NCBI GenBank assembly: GCA_020026225.1
Contig: JAHHQU010000046.1
Location: 1-15,901, forward strand
Source: Phocaeicola sp.
GTDB taxonomy: Bacteria > Bacteroidota > Bacteroidia > Bacteroidales > Bacteroidaceae
Reading direction: 5' to 3'
Length of the DNA stretch: 15,901 nucleotides
Translations under genes and position numbers: made by a program
The notes under the pieces: generated by a model
The model's input: the letters and a program-made list of their open reading frames with translations, nothing else
Databases searched by the model: none
Told to the model about the DNA's origin: nothing
Shown here: one piece after another, positions 1 to 7,343 of the stretch
How the letters are laid out: the number at the start of each line of letters is the position of its first letter
How positions within the stretch are numbered: position 1 is the first letter of the stretch

Positions 1-101
1 AAAGACTTGTTATCTCCCTATACGCCAAGGGTATGAGCGTATCCGATATTGAGGAGGAAATGCGTGAAATTGCCGATAGCGGTGTAGCGGTACCATTATG
101 A
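1..101 (+). pseudogene. IS256-family (mutator-type) transposase fragment
   Basis: Frame 3 reads LYAKGMSVSDIEEEMREI, which matches the conserved N-terminal third of IS256/mutator-type transposases (the block just before the catalytic domain). After that motif the protein leaves the family pattern and stops at 99-101, so the DDE catalytic domain is missing here. The left side runs off the window, so an intact N-terminus could lie outside, but the right side is clearly broken. This is most likely a dead remnant of an insertion sequence. No terminal inverted repeat of the element was recognised on its right side. Confidence 0.68.
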
Positions 102-110
102 CTATCGGCA
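71..110. repeat. 9-bp inverted repeat at the break of the transposase fragment
   Basis: TGCCGATAG at 71-79 is the exact reverse complement of CTATCGGCA at 102-110, with a 22-base spacer that contains GGTACC. The left arm begins where the transposase reading stops resembling its family, and the right arm begins just after the stop codon. It could be a hairpin or the scar of a rearrangement. No T-run follows, so it is not a typical terminator. Confidence 0.45.
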
Positions 111-196
111 CGAAGTAGAGCGTTAAATATGCACTAATTATTTCCACCTCCCAGTAATAGCAAATCATTAAAAGTGACAAATACATAAAAAATTAT

Positions 197-204
197 TAAT
201 TTTG
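197..204 (+). promoter_or_regulatory. Bacteroidetes -7 promoter element for the PepSY-like lipoprotein gene
   Basis: TAATTTTG fits the TAnnTTTG -7 consensus of Bacteroidetes. No exact TTTG is found at the -33 distance. Transcription would start near 211, about 25 bases before the ATG at 236. This argues against the in-frame ATG at 206, which would lie upstream of the transcription start. Confidence 0.5.
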
Positions 205-235
205 TATGTATTATACTCAAACTAACAAACTTAAC

Positions 236-1084
236 ATGAAAAAGATTTTTTATTTACTAGTAGGTGCTATGTTGCTTTTTCCCGCATGCGATAGCAATGA
301 CGATGTAGAAGCACCGGATGAGAAGTTGACCCCTGAAGTAACACAGCATTTAAAGGATTATTATGAAGGAGCAGAAATCCGAACCATCCACAATTGGAGA
401 AACGACATACATCCCGGCACTGCAGTGGAGCTTTTAGACAAGGAGGGCAACGAGGTTTCCCTCTTCTACCGTGATTTCAAAGAATTGTCGTTAACGGTAA
501 CAAAGTTCTCCCGTTTTGACGACCTGCCTGCTTCCGTACGGTACGGCTTCTTAGCATCGCCTTATGGTGAGATGAAAAAAGACCGGATTAACAAGATTGA
601 GTGCGACGATTATGCGCAGCTTCCTAACAAGATGTATCGTTTTGAATTTACCAACTTTGTACCCGACCTTGGAGAACTCTTTACACAGTTGACCTTCAAT
701 GCAGATGGCTATATGTTACCGATAAATCACGGTTTCGTCAATCAGGCTTGGTCCAATCCCTGCATCGATACGGATGAGGTTGACTTTATAGACAATCACT
801 ACGGCGCAGACATCCGCTCCTACGACAATGAAGGTGGTTCCAATGCCTATCATGTTATGGACCATGGGGTATTGAAGAAGGTAACATTCAGAGACGGATG
901 GCAATCCACCGTATATCCTGTACCTTTGGATACAGAGGTACCAGCCAGCACCTTGAAGAAATTATATGAACTTGAACCTGACTTCAAGTATGTCACACTC
1001 CGTAGAGTGGAAGCTCGGAGTGGGAATGGTTACCATTTTCAGAATGAGAAAGGAGACGGATATTTCATTAAAGACAGATCATGA
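236..1084 (+). CDS. PepSY-like domain lipoprotein (two repeats)
   Basis: This is a predicted 282-residue exported lipoprotein. A signal peptide ends at C18 (LLFPAC) and is followed by DSNDD, an acidic stretch like the Bacteroidetes signal for display of lipoproteins on the cell surface. The mature part looks like two related PepSY-like units. The first covers about residues 36-155 (DYYEGAEIRTI, later DLPASVRYGF) and the second about 175-280 (NHYGADIRSY, later VPASTLKKLYE). The repeat pattern of 'xxLPxSV', a following 'Y..I' block and a final 'G.GYF' is what is seen in the PepSY-like (DUF2874-type) family of Bacteroides. The family's function is not established; binding or inhibitor roles have been suggested because of its resemblance to beta-lactamase inhibitor folds. 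I chose the start at 236 because the signal peptide begins there and the -7 element at 197-204 lies just upstream. The gene stands alone and ends before a strong terminator. Confidence 0.78.
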   Translation: MKKIFYLLVGAMLLFPACDSNDDVEAPDEKLTPEVTQHLKDYYEGAEIRTIHNWRNDIHPGTAVELLDKEGNEVSLFYRDFKELSLTVTKFSRFDDLPASVRYGFLASPYGEMKKDRINKIECDDYAQLPNKMYRFEFTNFVPDLGELFTQLTFNADGYMLPINHGFVNQAWSNPCIDTDEVDFIDNHYGADIRSYDNEGGSNAYHVMDHGVLKKVTFRDGWQSTVYPVPLDTEVPASTLKKLYELEPDFKYVTLRRVEARSGNGYHFQNEKGDGYFIKDRS

Positions 1085-1153
1085 AAAGAAGTGCAACAGA
1101 ATGAGTTCCCTTAATTAAAGAGATTCTATGGCGACTTTATCGGTCGTTTATAC

Positions 1154-1207
1154 AAAGAAAGAATCCGTTGGTAGTGCTTTTACTTCTACCAACGGATTCT
1201 TTCTTTT
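1154..1207. terminator. Strong intrinsic terminator, probably bidirectional
   Basis: A perfect 21-bp stem is formed by 1154-1174 and 1186-1206, with an 11-base loop at 1175-1185. The right arm ends in a T-rich tract (CTTTCTTTT). It lies about 70 bases after the PepSY-like lipoprotein gene. On the other strand the left arm also ends in a T-rich tract, so it could stop minus-strand transcripts of the metallophosphoesterase gene as well. Confidence 0.85.
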
Positions 1208-1457
1208 ATGCAAGTATGAAGGAACCATGCCCAACCTGCACACCCTAAAAAGGTGCGGTCCCCCTATTTAAGCATGCACCAAAGCCTTACAGACACAGCA
1301 CTTGGCCTGCAAAGTTTGCAGCAAGACCAAAGCCTGTAATTTTCACATTGATCATCACCGACACAACGATGCCGGGGATACGGCCGTTCTGCCAGGAGAC
1401 TTCCCTCTCTCGGGAATAGGGTCCAGCGTAAAAGAGAACAAATGCAAAGACTGCCTG
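1208..1457. other. Non-genic stretch downstream of the metallophosphoesterase gene
   Basis: This 250-base stretch holds no gene I can support. On the minus strand the frame of the metallophosphoesterase stays open for 56 codons past its stop (to a TAA at 1287-1289), with protein-like composition (GRIPGIVVSVMINVKITGFG), and the plus strand is also open there. There is no start codon in a credible context. It may be a long 3' untranslated region, a repeat copy, or a gene relic. Confidence 0.4.
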
Positions 1458-2636
1458 CTATGGAACAGAAATCGTTTTCTTATCTACAATCTTTCCGTCC
1501 GTATCATAAACCACCATCTTGATGGCAGAGCGGTCCACATCCGTCTTGATGACCGTATTGTTGGAATTTACAATAACCGGGAAGTGAATCACACTGTTCG
1601 ATTCAAAGAACTTGTAGCGATGCCAATGTCCGCTCATCACCAAGTCCGGCTTATGCTGGTTCAACAACGGAACAAACTTATCCAGAAGTTCCTGCTCTGC
1701 ATGCCAATTTTCTGCGGTAACCGCCATCGGGACATGACTCACCACAATCTTTACAGGAGCCTCCTGATATTCCTTCGATTCAAGCACTTCCTTCAACCAT
1801 AAAGCCTGTTCAGAACGATACCGGTCATAATCGGCCAAGCCCCCATATTCAATGTCGCTATCCGGCTTATCCTCACCCGAATCCAGTACCACAAAGAACA
1901 CAGGCCCCTGTCTGAACGTATAGTACAGATGCGGGTTCTTTGGAGAGAAATATTCGTGGAAATGAGATGAGTAATACGATCTTGTTTCATGGTTTCCTCT
2001 GGCATAATACATCGGAATTTCTTTCCCAAATGTAACCACGGTAGTGTCCATAAAGCCTCTGAAGAACGTTTCTTCGTCCTTGGCAGTCGATGACATATCA
2101 CCGTTATAAATCACCAGATCCAATTTCTTGCCACCGGCCAGGTTGAATAATTTAGGAATATCTGCGGCATGTTCATGAATATCACTATAATGGGCGAAAC
2201 TGACTGTCGGTTTCGTAGCATCCAGCGTAGTGAAAGTCAACGGTCCGTTTTGCCAGATTACTGTACTGGCTGTCTTTCCATAAAAGACTTCAGGGTACTC
2301 CCACTTTAAAACTTCCTTTGCAAAAATACGGTATCTGTACTTCGTCCCGCGTTTTAAGTTAGTTATTCTCACTGCATGGACAGTTGAAATGTTCTTGATT
2401 CCATCGGATGAATCAAAAAACTTCTCACGTTCTTTGACATAAAAATTATCTTCCCCGTCTGCCGCAAGCTCAACCCAACCGATGGAAGGTTTGCTAGCTA
2501 CCCAGACAATAGTTACTTCATCCTCCTCCAAATTCTGAAGATAAGGACCGTGTTTGATGGCGATATGATCCTGAGCCAACATTTGCAGACAGCCCAGCGC
2601 TACCATTGATAAGATTAGAATGATTTTCTTTGACAT
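1458..2636 (-). CDS. Exported calcineurin-like metallophosphoesterase, purple acid phosphatase type
   Basis: This is a 392-residue secreted or periplasmic phosphoesterase. Residues 1-21 form a signal peptide ending LQMLAQ. Residues 25-138 look like the fibronectin-like N-terminal domain of purple acid phosphatases (HGPYLQNLEEDEVTIVWV at the start, then 'LKRGTKYRYRI'). The catalytic domain follows with all the metal-binding motifs: D152-x-H154, G179-D180, G214-N-H-E217, H301 and G336-H-W-H339. These motifs bind two metal ions and hydrolyse phosphomonoesters or diesters; the substrate cannot be told from sequence. The frame is open back to 2726, but a consensus promoter -7 box lies at 2724-2731, so translation must start further down. 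The ATG at 2636 opens directly on the signal peptide; an ATG eight codons earlier (2660) is possible. The gene appears to be a single transcription unit. Confidence 0.88.
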   Translation of the reverse strand: MSKKIILILSMVALGCLQMLAQDHIAIKHGPYLQNLEEDEVTIVWVASKPSIGWVELAADGEDNFYVKEREKFFDSSDGIKNISTVHAVRITNLKRGTKYRYRIFAKEVLKWEYPEVFYGKTASTVIWQNGPLTFTTLDATKPTVSFAHYSDIHEHAADIPKLFNLAGGKKLDLVIYNGDMSSTAKDEETFFRGFMDTTVVTFGKEIPMYYARGNHETRSYYSSHFHEYFSPKNPHLYYTFRQGPVFFVVLDSGEDKPDSDIEYGGLADYDRYRSEQALWLKEVLESKEYQEAPVKIVVSHVPMAVTAENWHAEQELLDKFVPLLNQHKPDLVMSGHWHRYKFFESNSVIHFPVIVNSNNTVIKTDVDRSAIKMVVYDTDGKIVDKKTISVP

Positions 2637-2723
2637 ACTGATATAACTTAAGTTTTTCATATTCCGACAAGAAGAAAGGCACAGAAACATTTTTCTTTTC
2701 AAGAGATTCCCTTCTTTGAGATG

Positions 2724-2755
2724 CAAAAGTATAAAAGTTCACCTCCAGAATCAAA
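2724..2755 (-). promoter_or_regulatory. Consensus Bacteroidetes promoter for the metallophosphoesterase gene
   Basis: Read on the minus strand, TTTG (2755-2752) is followed after 20 bases by TACTTTTG (2731-2724). This is an exact match to TTTG-N19-21-TAnnTTTG. Transcription should start near 2716, giving a leader of about 80 bases before the ATG at 2636. Confidence 0.72.
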
Positions 2756-2765
2756 TTATGTGAAA

Positions 2766-2789
2766 CGAAGCACCTTCAAACGGGCTTCG
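2766..2789 (-). terminator. Possible weak terminator after the PagL-like gene
   Basis: CGAAGC (2766-2771) pairs with GCTTCG (2784-2789) across a 12-base loop, 44 bases beyond the stop of the PagL-like gene. The T-run after it on the minus strand is short (TTTC). It is a weak candidate only. Confidence 0.3.
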
Positions 2790-2832
2790 AAACTCCAACC
2801 GTCAGACTTTTCCCGTAAGGATTCACCTATAC

Positions 2833-4098
2833 TTAGCGTCCGTTAAAACGATAACCAATACCCAACATCAAATTATTGGGATCTTTAAATTTGTACAATT
2901 GATACCCAACGTGCAGAAAAGTTCGTTTAGTGAAATGAGTCTTCAAAGTAAAAATCTGATAGAATTTATCGGTATCGCTTCCTTGACAGACAAAGTTCTT
3001 TCCTATACCCACATTGATTGCAAATATGGGCATCACAATTTCACCTCTAATAGATAATCCTGCACTTAATTGTTCTTTCAATGGAGGGCGATGAAACTTC
3101 AGATTCTCGGGAGAAGCACCCTGATTTACGACATATTCAGTGATATTCGCGCTTTCATCATATTGGATATCGAGTGATACGCCCGCTCTAAAATATCGGT
3201 TGATATTATACATCGGATTAAAGTTGAGCCCCGCTATGGCAAATTTGCCAGGCACAAGTACACCATTTGTACTTTCATCCAAATAGACACCCTTTTTACG
3301 GACCGCACCATACAAGATCAAATCGTAACTGACATACGGACGAAATGGTGGCCGGACACCCCTCTTGAAAGACTTCTCATAAGCAGCCTCATCACCCACC
3401 GTACGAACCAACCCAATACGTCCTCCAAGACTATTTACCCCATAATTCGGATAACTCGTATTCCCATTGGAATAATGGGTCATGCCTACGCCTGCGGTCA
3501 AGTGCCATTGAGGAGCAAAGTGCCAGTTAAGCATCATACCCAGATTGATATATGCATTGATCTTCGAACCGACGACATCATTTTTGCAGTTCGTTTCTTC
3601 ATCGTATTTCTTCCAGCCAAACGATGCACCGAAGTTCCATTCATAATCAAGCGACAAATTTCGAGTGATGGAAAACAAGCGTGAATTCTGAAAAACATAT
3701 ACCGACCAAGGTGCACCCAGTTCATGCTGATTAAAGAAGGTATTATAAGCCACTCCGATACCTTGAGTAGCATGTGGATACAACTGACCGAATTTTGTTT
3801 CCGGAGCAAACTGAAATCCATATTTCAAGTGGGCCGAGAAATGATGTCGGACAGGCTTTCCTGCAAGATTTTCTCCTTTAAAGAATCCATGAGTAGGAAA
3901 CACATAAGCTGAAGAAATATCGAGACCTACTTTATGCAAGGGTTTATGATAGTTGACCTTATTTTCTATCACGGCGACAAATGCCGTATCTGAACTGATT
4001 ACGCGACTTGCATTTGCTCCAGCAGCTGTACCAGCCGCATAAAGACGAGGTATATAAGCAGTCAGCAACAGACCGATTATCCATTGAGTTGTTTTCAT
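2833..4098 (-). CDS. PagL-like lipid A deacylase / acyloxyacyl hydrolase family outer-membrane protein
   Basis: The 421-residue protein has a signal peptide (about residues 1-21, ending LYAA). The rest is rich in alternating aromatic and polar segments expected of an outer-membrane beta-barrel, and it ends in GIGYRFNGR, a typical last strand. At residues 206-222 it carries MTHYSNGNTSYPNYGVN, which aligns with the active-site region of PagL (lipid A 3-O-deacylase). H208 and S210 match the catalytic His and Ser, and N211 the next conserved residue. PagL enzymes remove an acyl chain from lipid A in the outer leaflet. The third catalytic residue of Pseudomonas PagL, a Glu 12 residues after the Ser, is Asn222 here, so activity is uncertain. 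The protein is also much longer than classical PagL (about 170 residues), as in other Bacteroidetes members. It lies 68 bases downstream of a lipoprotein gene on the same strand and may be co-transcribed with it. Confidence 0.72.
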   Translation of the reverse strand: MKTTQWIIGLLLTAYIPRLYAAGTAAGANASRVISSDTAFVAVIENKVNYHKPLHKVGLDISSAYVFPTHGFFKGENLAGKPVRHHFSAHLKYGFQFAPETKFGQLYPHATQGIGVAYNTFFNQHELGAPWSVYVFQNSRLFSITRNLSLDYEWNFGASFGWKKYDEETNCKNDVVGSKINAYINLGMMLNWHFAPQWHLTAGVGMTHYSNGNTSYPNYGVNSLGGRIGLVRTVGDEAAYEKSFKRGVRPPFRPYVSYDLILYGAVRKKGVYLDESTNGVLVPGKFAIAGLNFNPMYNINRYFRAGVSLDIQYDESANITEYVVNQGASPENLKFHRPPLKEQLSAGLSIRGEIVMPIFAINVGIGKNFVCQGSDTDKFYQIFTLKTHFTKRTFLHVGYQLYKFKDPNNLMLGIGYRFNGR

Positions 4099-4166
4099 CG
4101 TATATTGTTCTTCAAGTGTTCAAAAAATTATAAAAGAATACCCACGATTCCAGATATATAAATGTA

Positions 4167-5126
4167 CTAAAGCTGATTTTCTTTTAATGTAAGAATCAAA
4201 TGTCCGTAAGGACGTGCACTATACAACACACCCTTATAAACAATTTTCCTATGACTGATGGGATGAGACGTATAAAGCGTACATGAAATGTCATAGTTCT
4301 CTATTTGGTGATACGTAACGACATAGCGCTTATCATGCGGGTCAATTACCACAGGAACACACAGATTCGGGTCAAAAGAATCGAGAGGCAATTCGATGGT
4401 TTTACCATTCTCACCTACTGGAATTTGTGTATTTCTTAACACAGGCTTTCCATTTTCCACATCAGGTACCGTAATGCGTTCATCCTGACTAATTTTCGGT
4501 AGGTCATCAGCATGATTGAAGTTCCAATTAAACCCAAACGTACGTTTTACTCCTTTTTTATAGGGATAGGCATGATAAGTCATCGGCGCACTTCCACGAT
4601 TCTCAATCAGAATACTACTTACCTCCTTTAATTCATTATCATAGGTTTTGAAAGAATCCCAGTCGTAAGCTATACTATCCACTTGATACTTCGGACTTGG
4701 ATTGATGGTAAATGTCAGCATTTTCTGTTCATATTCATTACCAACCGACACATCAAACGAGAAAGGAGTTTCTTGCATCATTTCCAACGGACGAATTTTC
4801 AATTCATGCCCATTCGTTCGCTCTATTTCAAAATAATTGAATTCATTTTCTACTACAAGTTTTGCCATTTCCGGATAACCATACTGCGACTGATTGCTGA
4901 TTAGGTTTCCTTGCGAATCATATGCCTTTACCCAAAAATGTGCATTTAATGCATTACCCACACCCAACACATTCCAGTTTGCTGCGTCAAAATGCACCAC
5001 TGCACTATCACCACAAGACACCGTCTGATTGACATCCTCTGTGAGGAACTCATCGACAAACAAGTCGCCATTACAACCTGTACACAAAACAAGCAGCATC
5101 ATGCTACGTATCACAGACTTAATCAT
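4167..5126 (-). CDS. Lipoprotein of unknown function
   Basis: I do not recognise this 319-residue protein. A short hydrophobic signal peptide ends in LCTGC with the lipid-modified cysteine at C18, so it should be anchored in the outer or inner membrane. The mature part has no transmembrane segment. It is rich in short polar and aromatic stretches suggestive of beta-sandwich domains, for example 'FSFDVSVGNEYEQKMLTFTINPSPKYQVDSI' split over about residues 120-150, and a C-terminal segment ending in LILTLKENQL. It has no obvious catalytic motif. The PagL-like barrel gene starts 68 bases downstream on the same strand, so a joint role in the outer membrane is possible but is only inferred from position. 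No clear promoter was found upstream. Confidence 0.7.
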   Translation of the reverse strand: MIKSVIRSMMLLVLCTGCNGDLFVDEFLTEDVNQTVSCGDSAVVHFDAANWNVLGVGNALNAHFWVKAYDSQGNLISNQSQYGYPEMAKLVVENEFNYFEIERTNGHELKIRPLEMMQETPFSFDVSVGNEYEQKMLTFTINPSPKYQVDSIAYDWDSFKTYDNELKEVSSILIENRGSAPMTYHAYPYKKGVKRTFGFNWNFNHADDLPKISQDERITVPDVENGKPVLRNTQIPVGENGKTIELPLDSFDPNLCVPVVIDPHDKRYVVTYHQIENYDISCTLYTSHPISHRKIVYKGVLYSARPYGHLILTLKENQL

Positions 5127-5172
5127 ACTTATCAGTCCTTTTTATAGAGAAATTATGAATTCAGAAGATACC

Positions 5173-5221
5173 AAAAATCCTGTATACCCATGTAATAACT
5201 TCCATCGGTATACAGGGATTT
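5173..5221 (-). terminator. Intrinsic terminator after the yitT-like gene
   Basis: On the minus strand the arms at 5216-5207 and 5188-5179 form a perfect 10-bp stem (CCTGTATACC / GGTATACAGG) with an 18-base loop. ATTTTT follows directly. A further 4-5 bp can pair across one bulged base. It begins about 25 bases after the stop of the YitT-family gene and separates it from the lipoprotein gene. Confidence 0.65.
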
Positions 5222-5243
5222 CCTCTATCTTTAACGACTCTTT

Positions 5244-6236
5244 TTATTCCGCTTCAATGGTACCCTCCTTTGGAACCGATTTGAAACCTTCTCCGAAGGT
5301 ATCGTAAGCATCAGTTACGACAAAGAAAGCACGTTCATCTATGTTATGAATGGCTCGCTGAACCGTCTTCACTTCTTTACGGTTGACTACCAAAAAAATC
5401 ATGTGCTTGTCTTTATCACTATACATACCTTTTGCCTTGATATAAGTAGCACTGCGCGACAAGTCATTGATGATAAAGTCCTTTAACTCTTCCCGCTTGT
5501 CACTAATGATAAACAACAGCTTATCATAAGACGCACCGTCAATGACTCGAGCTACCACACGCGAACTAAGGAAAATAATAATCAGTGAGTATAAAGTCAA
5601 CACCCATCCGCCACCAGAACTTTCAGCAGTTCCGTAACCAAAACCGATGACCACCAATCCAGAGGTTATAACGACCATATCGGCTAAAAAGATACCGGTA
5701 GAGAATTTGATTCCCGCATATTTCTGCAGCAACATGGCAATAATATCCGTTCCACCCGTGGTAGCTTGAGTACGAACTACAATACCCTGACCTCCACCAA
5801 TCAAGACTGAACCGATAATTGCTGTAAGCAGCAAATCATTAGAAAGATTAATCGAGCCACCCAACAATAAAGAGGGGTCCAAACTTTGTACTGCCGCCTC
5901 ATCGGGATAAACCAAGCGCGTCAACACATTCATGAATCCCGGAGTGAGCAATGCTGCAATGACCGTGCGTGCCCCAAACTGGCCCCCAAAGACCAAAATA
6001 GCTATAATCATCAAAGGCACATCAAACATATATCCGAATGTACCTACCTGAATAGACGGAAAGACATTATGCAGCACGATTCCTGCCCCATACACTCCTC
6101 CAGGCACAAAATTATAAGGATTTACAAACAAAACAAATCCAGAACCCATAATCATACAGCCCACAAAAAGCTGAATCCAGGACCCCCACCACTCCAGTGA
6201 CCCCATGGGTTCCCATATTTTTTTAGTGTTTATCAT
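5244..6236 (-). CDS. YitT family membrane protein (YitT_membrane plus DUF2179)
   Basis: This is a 330-residue inner-membrane protein. Residues 19-225 contain five to six hydrophobic helices (for example 21-38, 68-84, 135-149, 181-199, 211-225) with the glycine-rich signatures of the YitT family: NPYNFVPGGVYGAGIV at 39-54 and TQATTGGTDI at 156-165. Residues about 250-310 form the soluble DUF2179 domain (KAKGMYSDKDKHMIFLVVNR). The family is widespread and its substrate is not firmly known; transport is usually suggested. The start at 6236 is supported by a -7 promoter box about 40 bases upstream, and the gene ends at a good terminator, so it looks monocistronic. It is divergent from the Crp/Fnr-type regulator gene. 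Confidence 0.88.
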   Translation of the reverse strand: MINTKKIWEPMGSLEWWGSWIQLFVGCMIMGSGFVLFVNPYNFVPGGVYGAGIVLHNVFPSIQVGTFGYMFDVPLMIIAILVFGGQFGARTVIAALLTPGFMNVLTRLVYPDEAAVQSLDPSLLLGGSINLSNDLLLTAIIGSVLIGGGQGIVVRTQATTGGTDIIAMLLQKYAGIKFSTGIFLADMVVITSGLVVIGFGYGTAESSGGGWVLTLYSLIIIFLSSRVVARVIDGASYDKLLFIISDKREELKDFIINDLSRSATYIKAKGMYSDKDKHMIFLVVNRKEVKTVQRAIHNIDERAFFVVTDAYDTFGEGFKSVPKEGTIEAE

Positions 6237-6274
6237 TTTTAATCAGATTTAGTTTCTATAAATTACTTGACATG

Positions 6275-6282
6275 CAAATATA
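6275..6282 (-). promoter_or_regulatory. -7 promoter element for the yitT-like gene
   Basis: On the minus strand this reads TATATTTG, a match to TAnnTTTG. No exact -33 TTTG lies at the right distance. The expected start near 6268 gives a leader of about 31 bases. Confidence 0.5.
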
Positions 6283-6539
6283 GTCTTTTTTTCACAAAAC
6301 GAATAGGAGTTGATTTATTATTAACACCCCTTCCGGCGAATCACTCCATGCACTCCTCCCTCCTTTGTGCCATGCTCTTGTTCGCTGCAAAGGTTGACAC
6401 AAGAGCCACGATAATCCAACCTCTTCTTTTACAAAGCAGTAAGTTCCAGTCGAACTGCTGAAGAAATAAAGGAGACGTTATAGAGAACTAAAAATAGAAA
6501 AGGTTTATTTAATTCACAGCAGATAAAAAAAATTATGCC
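6283..6539. other. Divergent intergenic region between yitT-like and crp-like genes
   Basis: No gene is supported in this stretch. It contains a small hairpin (AGTTC-CAGTC-GAACT, with CAG/CTG pairs outside it, about 6439-6462) without a T-run. It is otherwise unremarkable. It could hold operator sites for the regulator that starts at 6585, but no convincing palindrome typical of Crp/Fnr sites was seen. Confidence 0.4.
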
Positions 6540-6547
6540 TAACTTTG
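6540..6547 (+). promoter_or_regulatory. -7 promoter element for the Crp/Fnr-type regulator gene
   Basis: TAACTTTG matches TAnnTTTG. Transcription would start near 6553, about 32 bases before the ATG at 6585. The -33 region has no exact TTTG. Confidence 0.52.
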
Positions 6548-6584
6548 TATAATTTCAATACAAACTAAATTACCGGCGTCAATT

Positions 6585-7289
6585 ATGAATACCACAATGT
6601 ACGACAGGCTCTTGCGGTTACCCCTTTTTCAAGGACTTTCCCGCAGAGACTTAACAGATATATTAGAAAAGATCAAAGTAGAGTTCAAGAGCTACAAGAA
6701 GAAGGAGATTATAGTGAATCAGGGAACTCCCTGCATGGAACTGATTTATATTTTATCTGGAGAAGTCAAATCGTCAACGACAGATAGTTCCCAGAATTTC
6801 CGTTTATCGGAAGTTTTGGGAAGCAATACCATACTGGAACCCCATTCCCTCTTTGGAATGAACACGTTCTACAGGTCTTCCTATCAAGCAGCAGAGAATG
6901 TAGATATTGTAGTCATAAAAAAAGGATACATTTTATCTTATTTATGCAAATACGAAATCTTCAATTTGAACTTTTTGAACATTCTCAGCAACCGAGCACA
7001 AATCATGCAAGACAAACTGCTGAATACCCATATCGGTTCCATTCAAGAGAAGATTGTCAATTTCCTGGTCTTGCGCTGCAGCCAACTGACTGGATGCAAG
7101 GAGCTGTTCATCACAATGGAAGATTTTGCCAACCTGATTGATGAAACACGAATCAATGTATCCAAGACATTGAATGCTTTACAGGAAGAAGGATTGATTT
7201 CCTTAAGCCGGAAATGCATCCGCATTCCTGACCTGAACGCATTATACACAAAGACCAATGGAAGCCAGAAGCAGGAAACTTCCATATAG
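6585..7289 (+). CDS. Crp/Fnr family transcriptional regulator
   Basis: The 234-residue protein has the two-domain layout of the family. Residues about 12-118 form the cyclic-nucleotide-binding-like beta-barrel (PLFQGLSRRDLTDIL, then KKKEIIVNQGTPCMELIYILSGEV). Residues about 150-215 form the winged helix-turn-helix, with a recognition helix at 187-201 (ETRINVSKTLNALQ) and the wing LISLSRKCIRI. The phosphate-binding 'GE-L/M...R-T/S' signature of true CRP is not seen: the corresponding stretch reads LFGMNTFYRSSYQAA. The N-terminal cysteine cluster of Fnr is also absent. It probably does not sense cAMP or oxygen in the classical way, and its signal is unknown. It has its own likely promoter at 6540-6547. 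The Dcp gene follows after 54 bases without a clear promoter, so some co-transcription is possible. Confidence 0.88.
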   Translation: MNTTMYDRLLRLPLFQGLSRRDLTDILEKIKVEFKSYKKKEIIVNQGTPCMELIYILSGEVKSSTTDSSQNFRLSEVLGSNTILEPHSLFGMNTFYRSSYQAAENVDIVVIKKGYILSYLCKYEIFNLNFLNILSNRAQIMQDKLLNTHIGSIQEKIVNFLVLRCSQLTGCKELFITMEDFANLIDETRINVSKTLNALQEEGLISLSRKCIRIPDLNALYTKTNGSQKQETSI

Positions 7290-7343
7290 GTTACATGCGG
7301 CCATAAAAGCAATTACAGAATAACATAAAAAACATCATATAAA

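Noticed and set aside
1302..1802. Plus-strand open frame of 166 codons antisense to the metallophosphoesterase
   Set aside because: It runs in exact antisense codon register to a clearly real gene, shows no family motifs and has no promoter.
2637..2726. Upstream start (2726) for the metallophosphoesterase
   Set aside because: It overlaps the -7 promoter box at 2724-2731 and would put an unrelated stretch before the signal peptide.
2518..2754. Minus-strand 78-codon frame at the 5' end of the metallophosphoesterase gene
   Set aside because: It begins upstream of the predicted transcription start and overlaps the real gene in another frame.
6267..6461. Plus-strand 64-codon frame between the yitT-like and crp-like genes
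   Set aside because: It starts inside the minus-strand promoter area and shows no signal peptide or family pattern.
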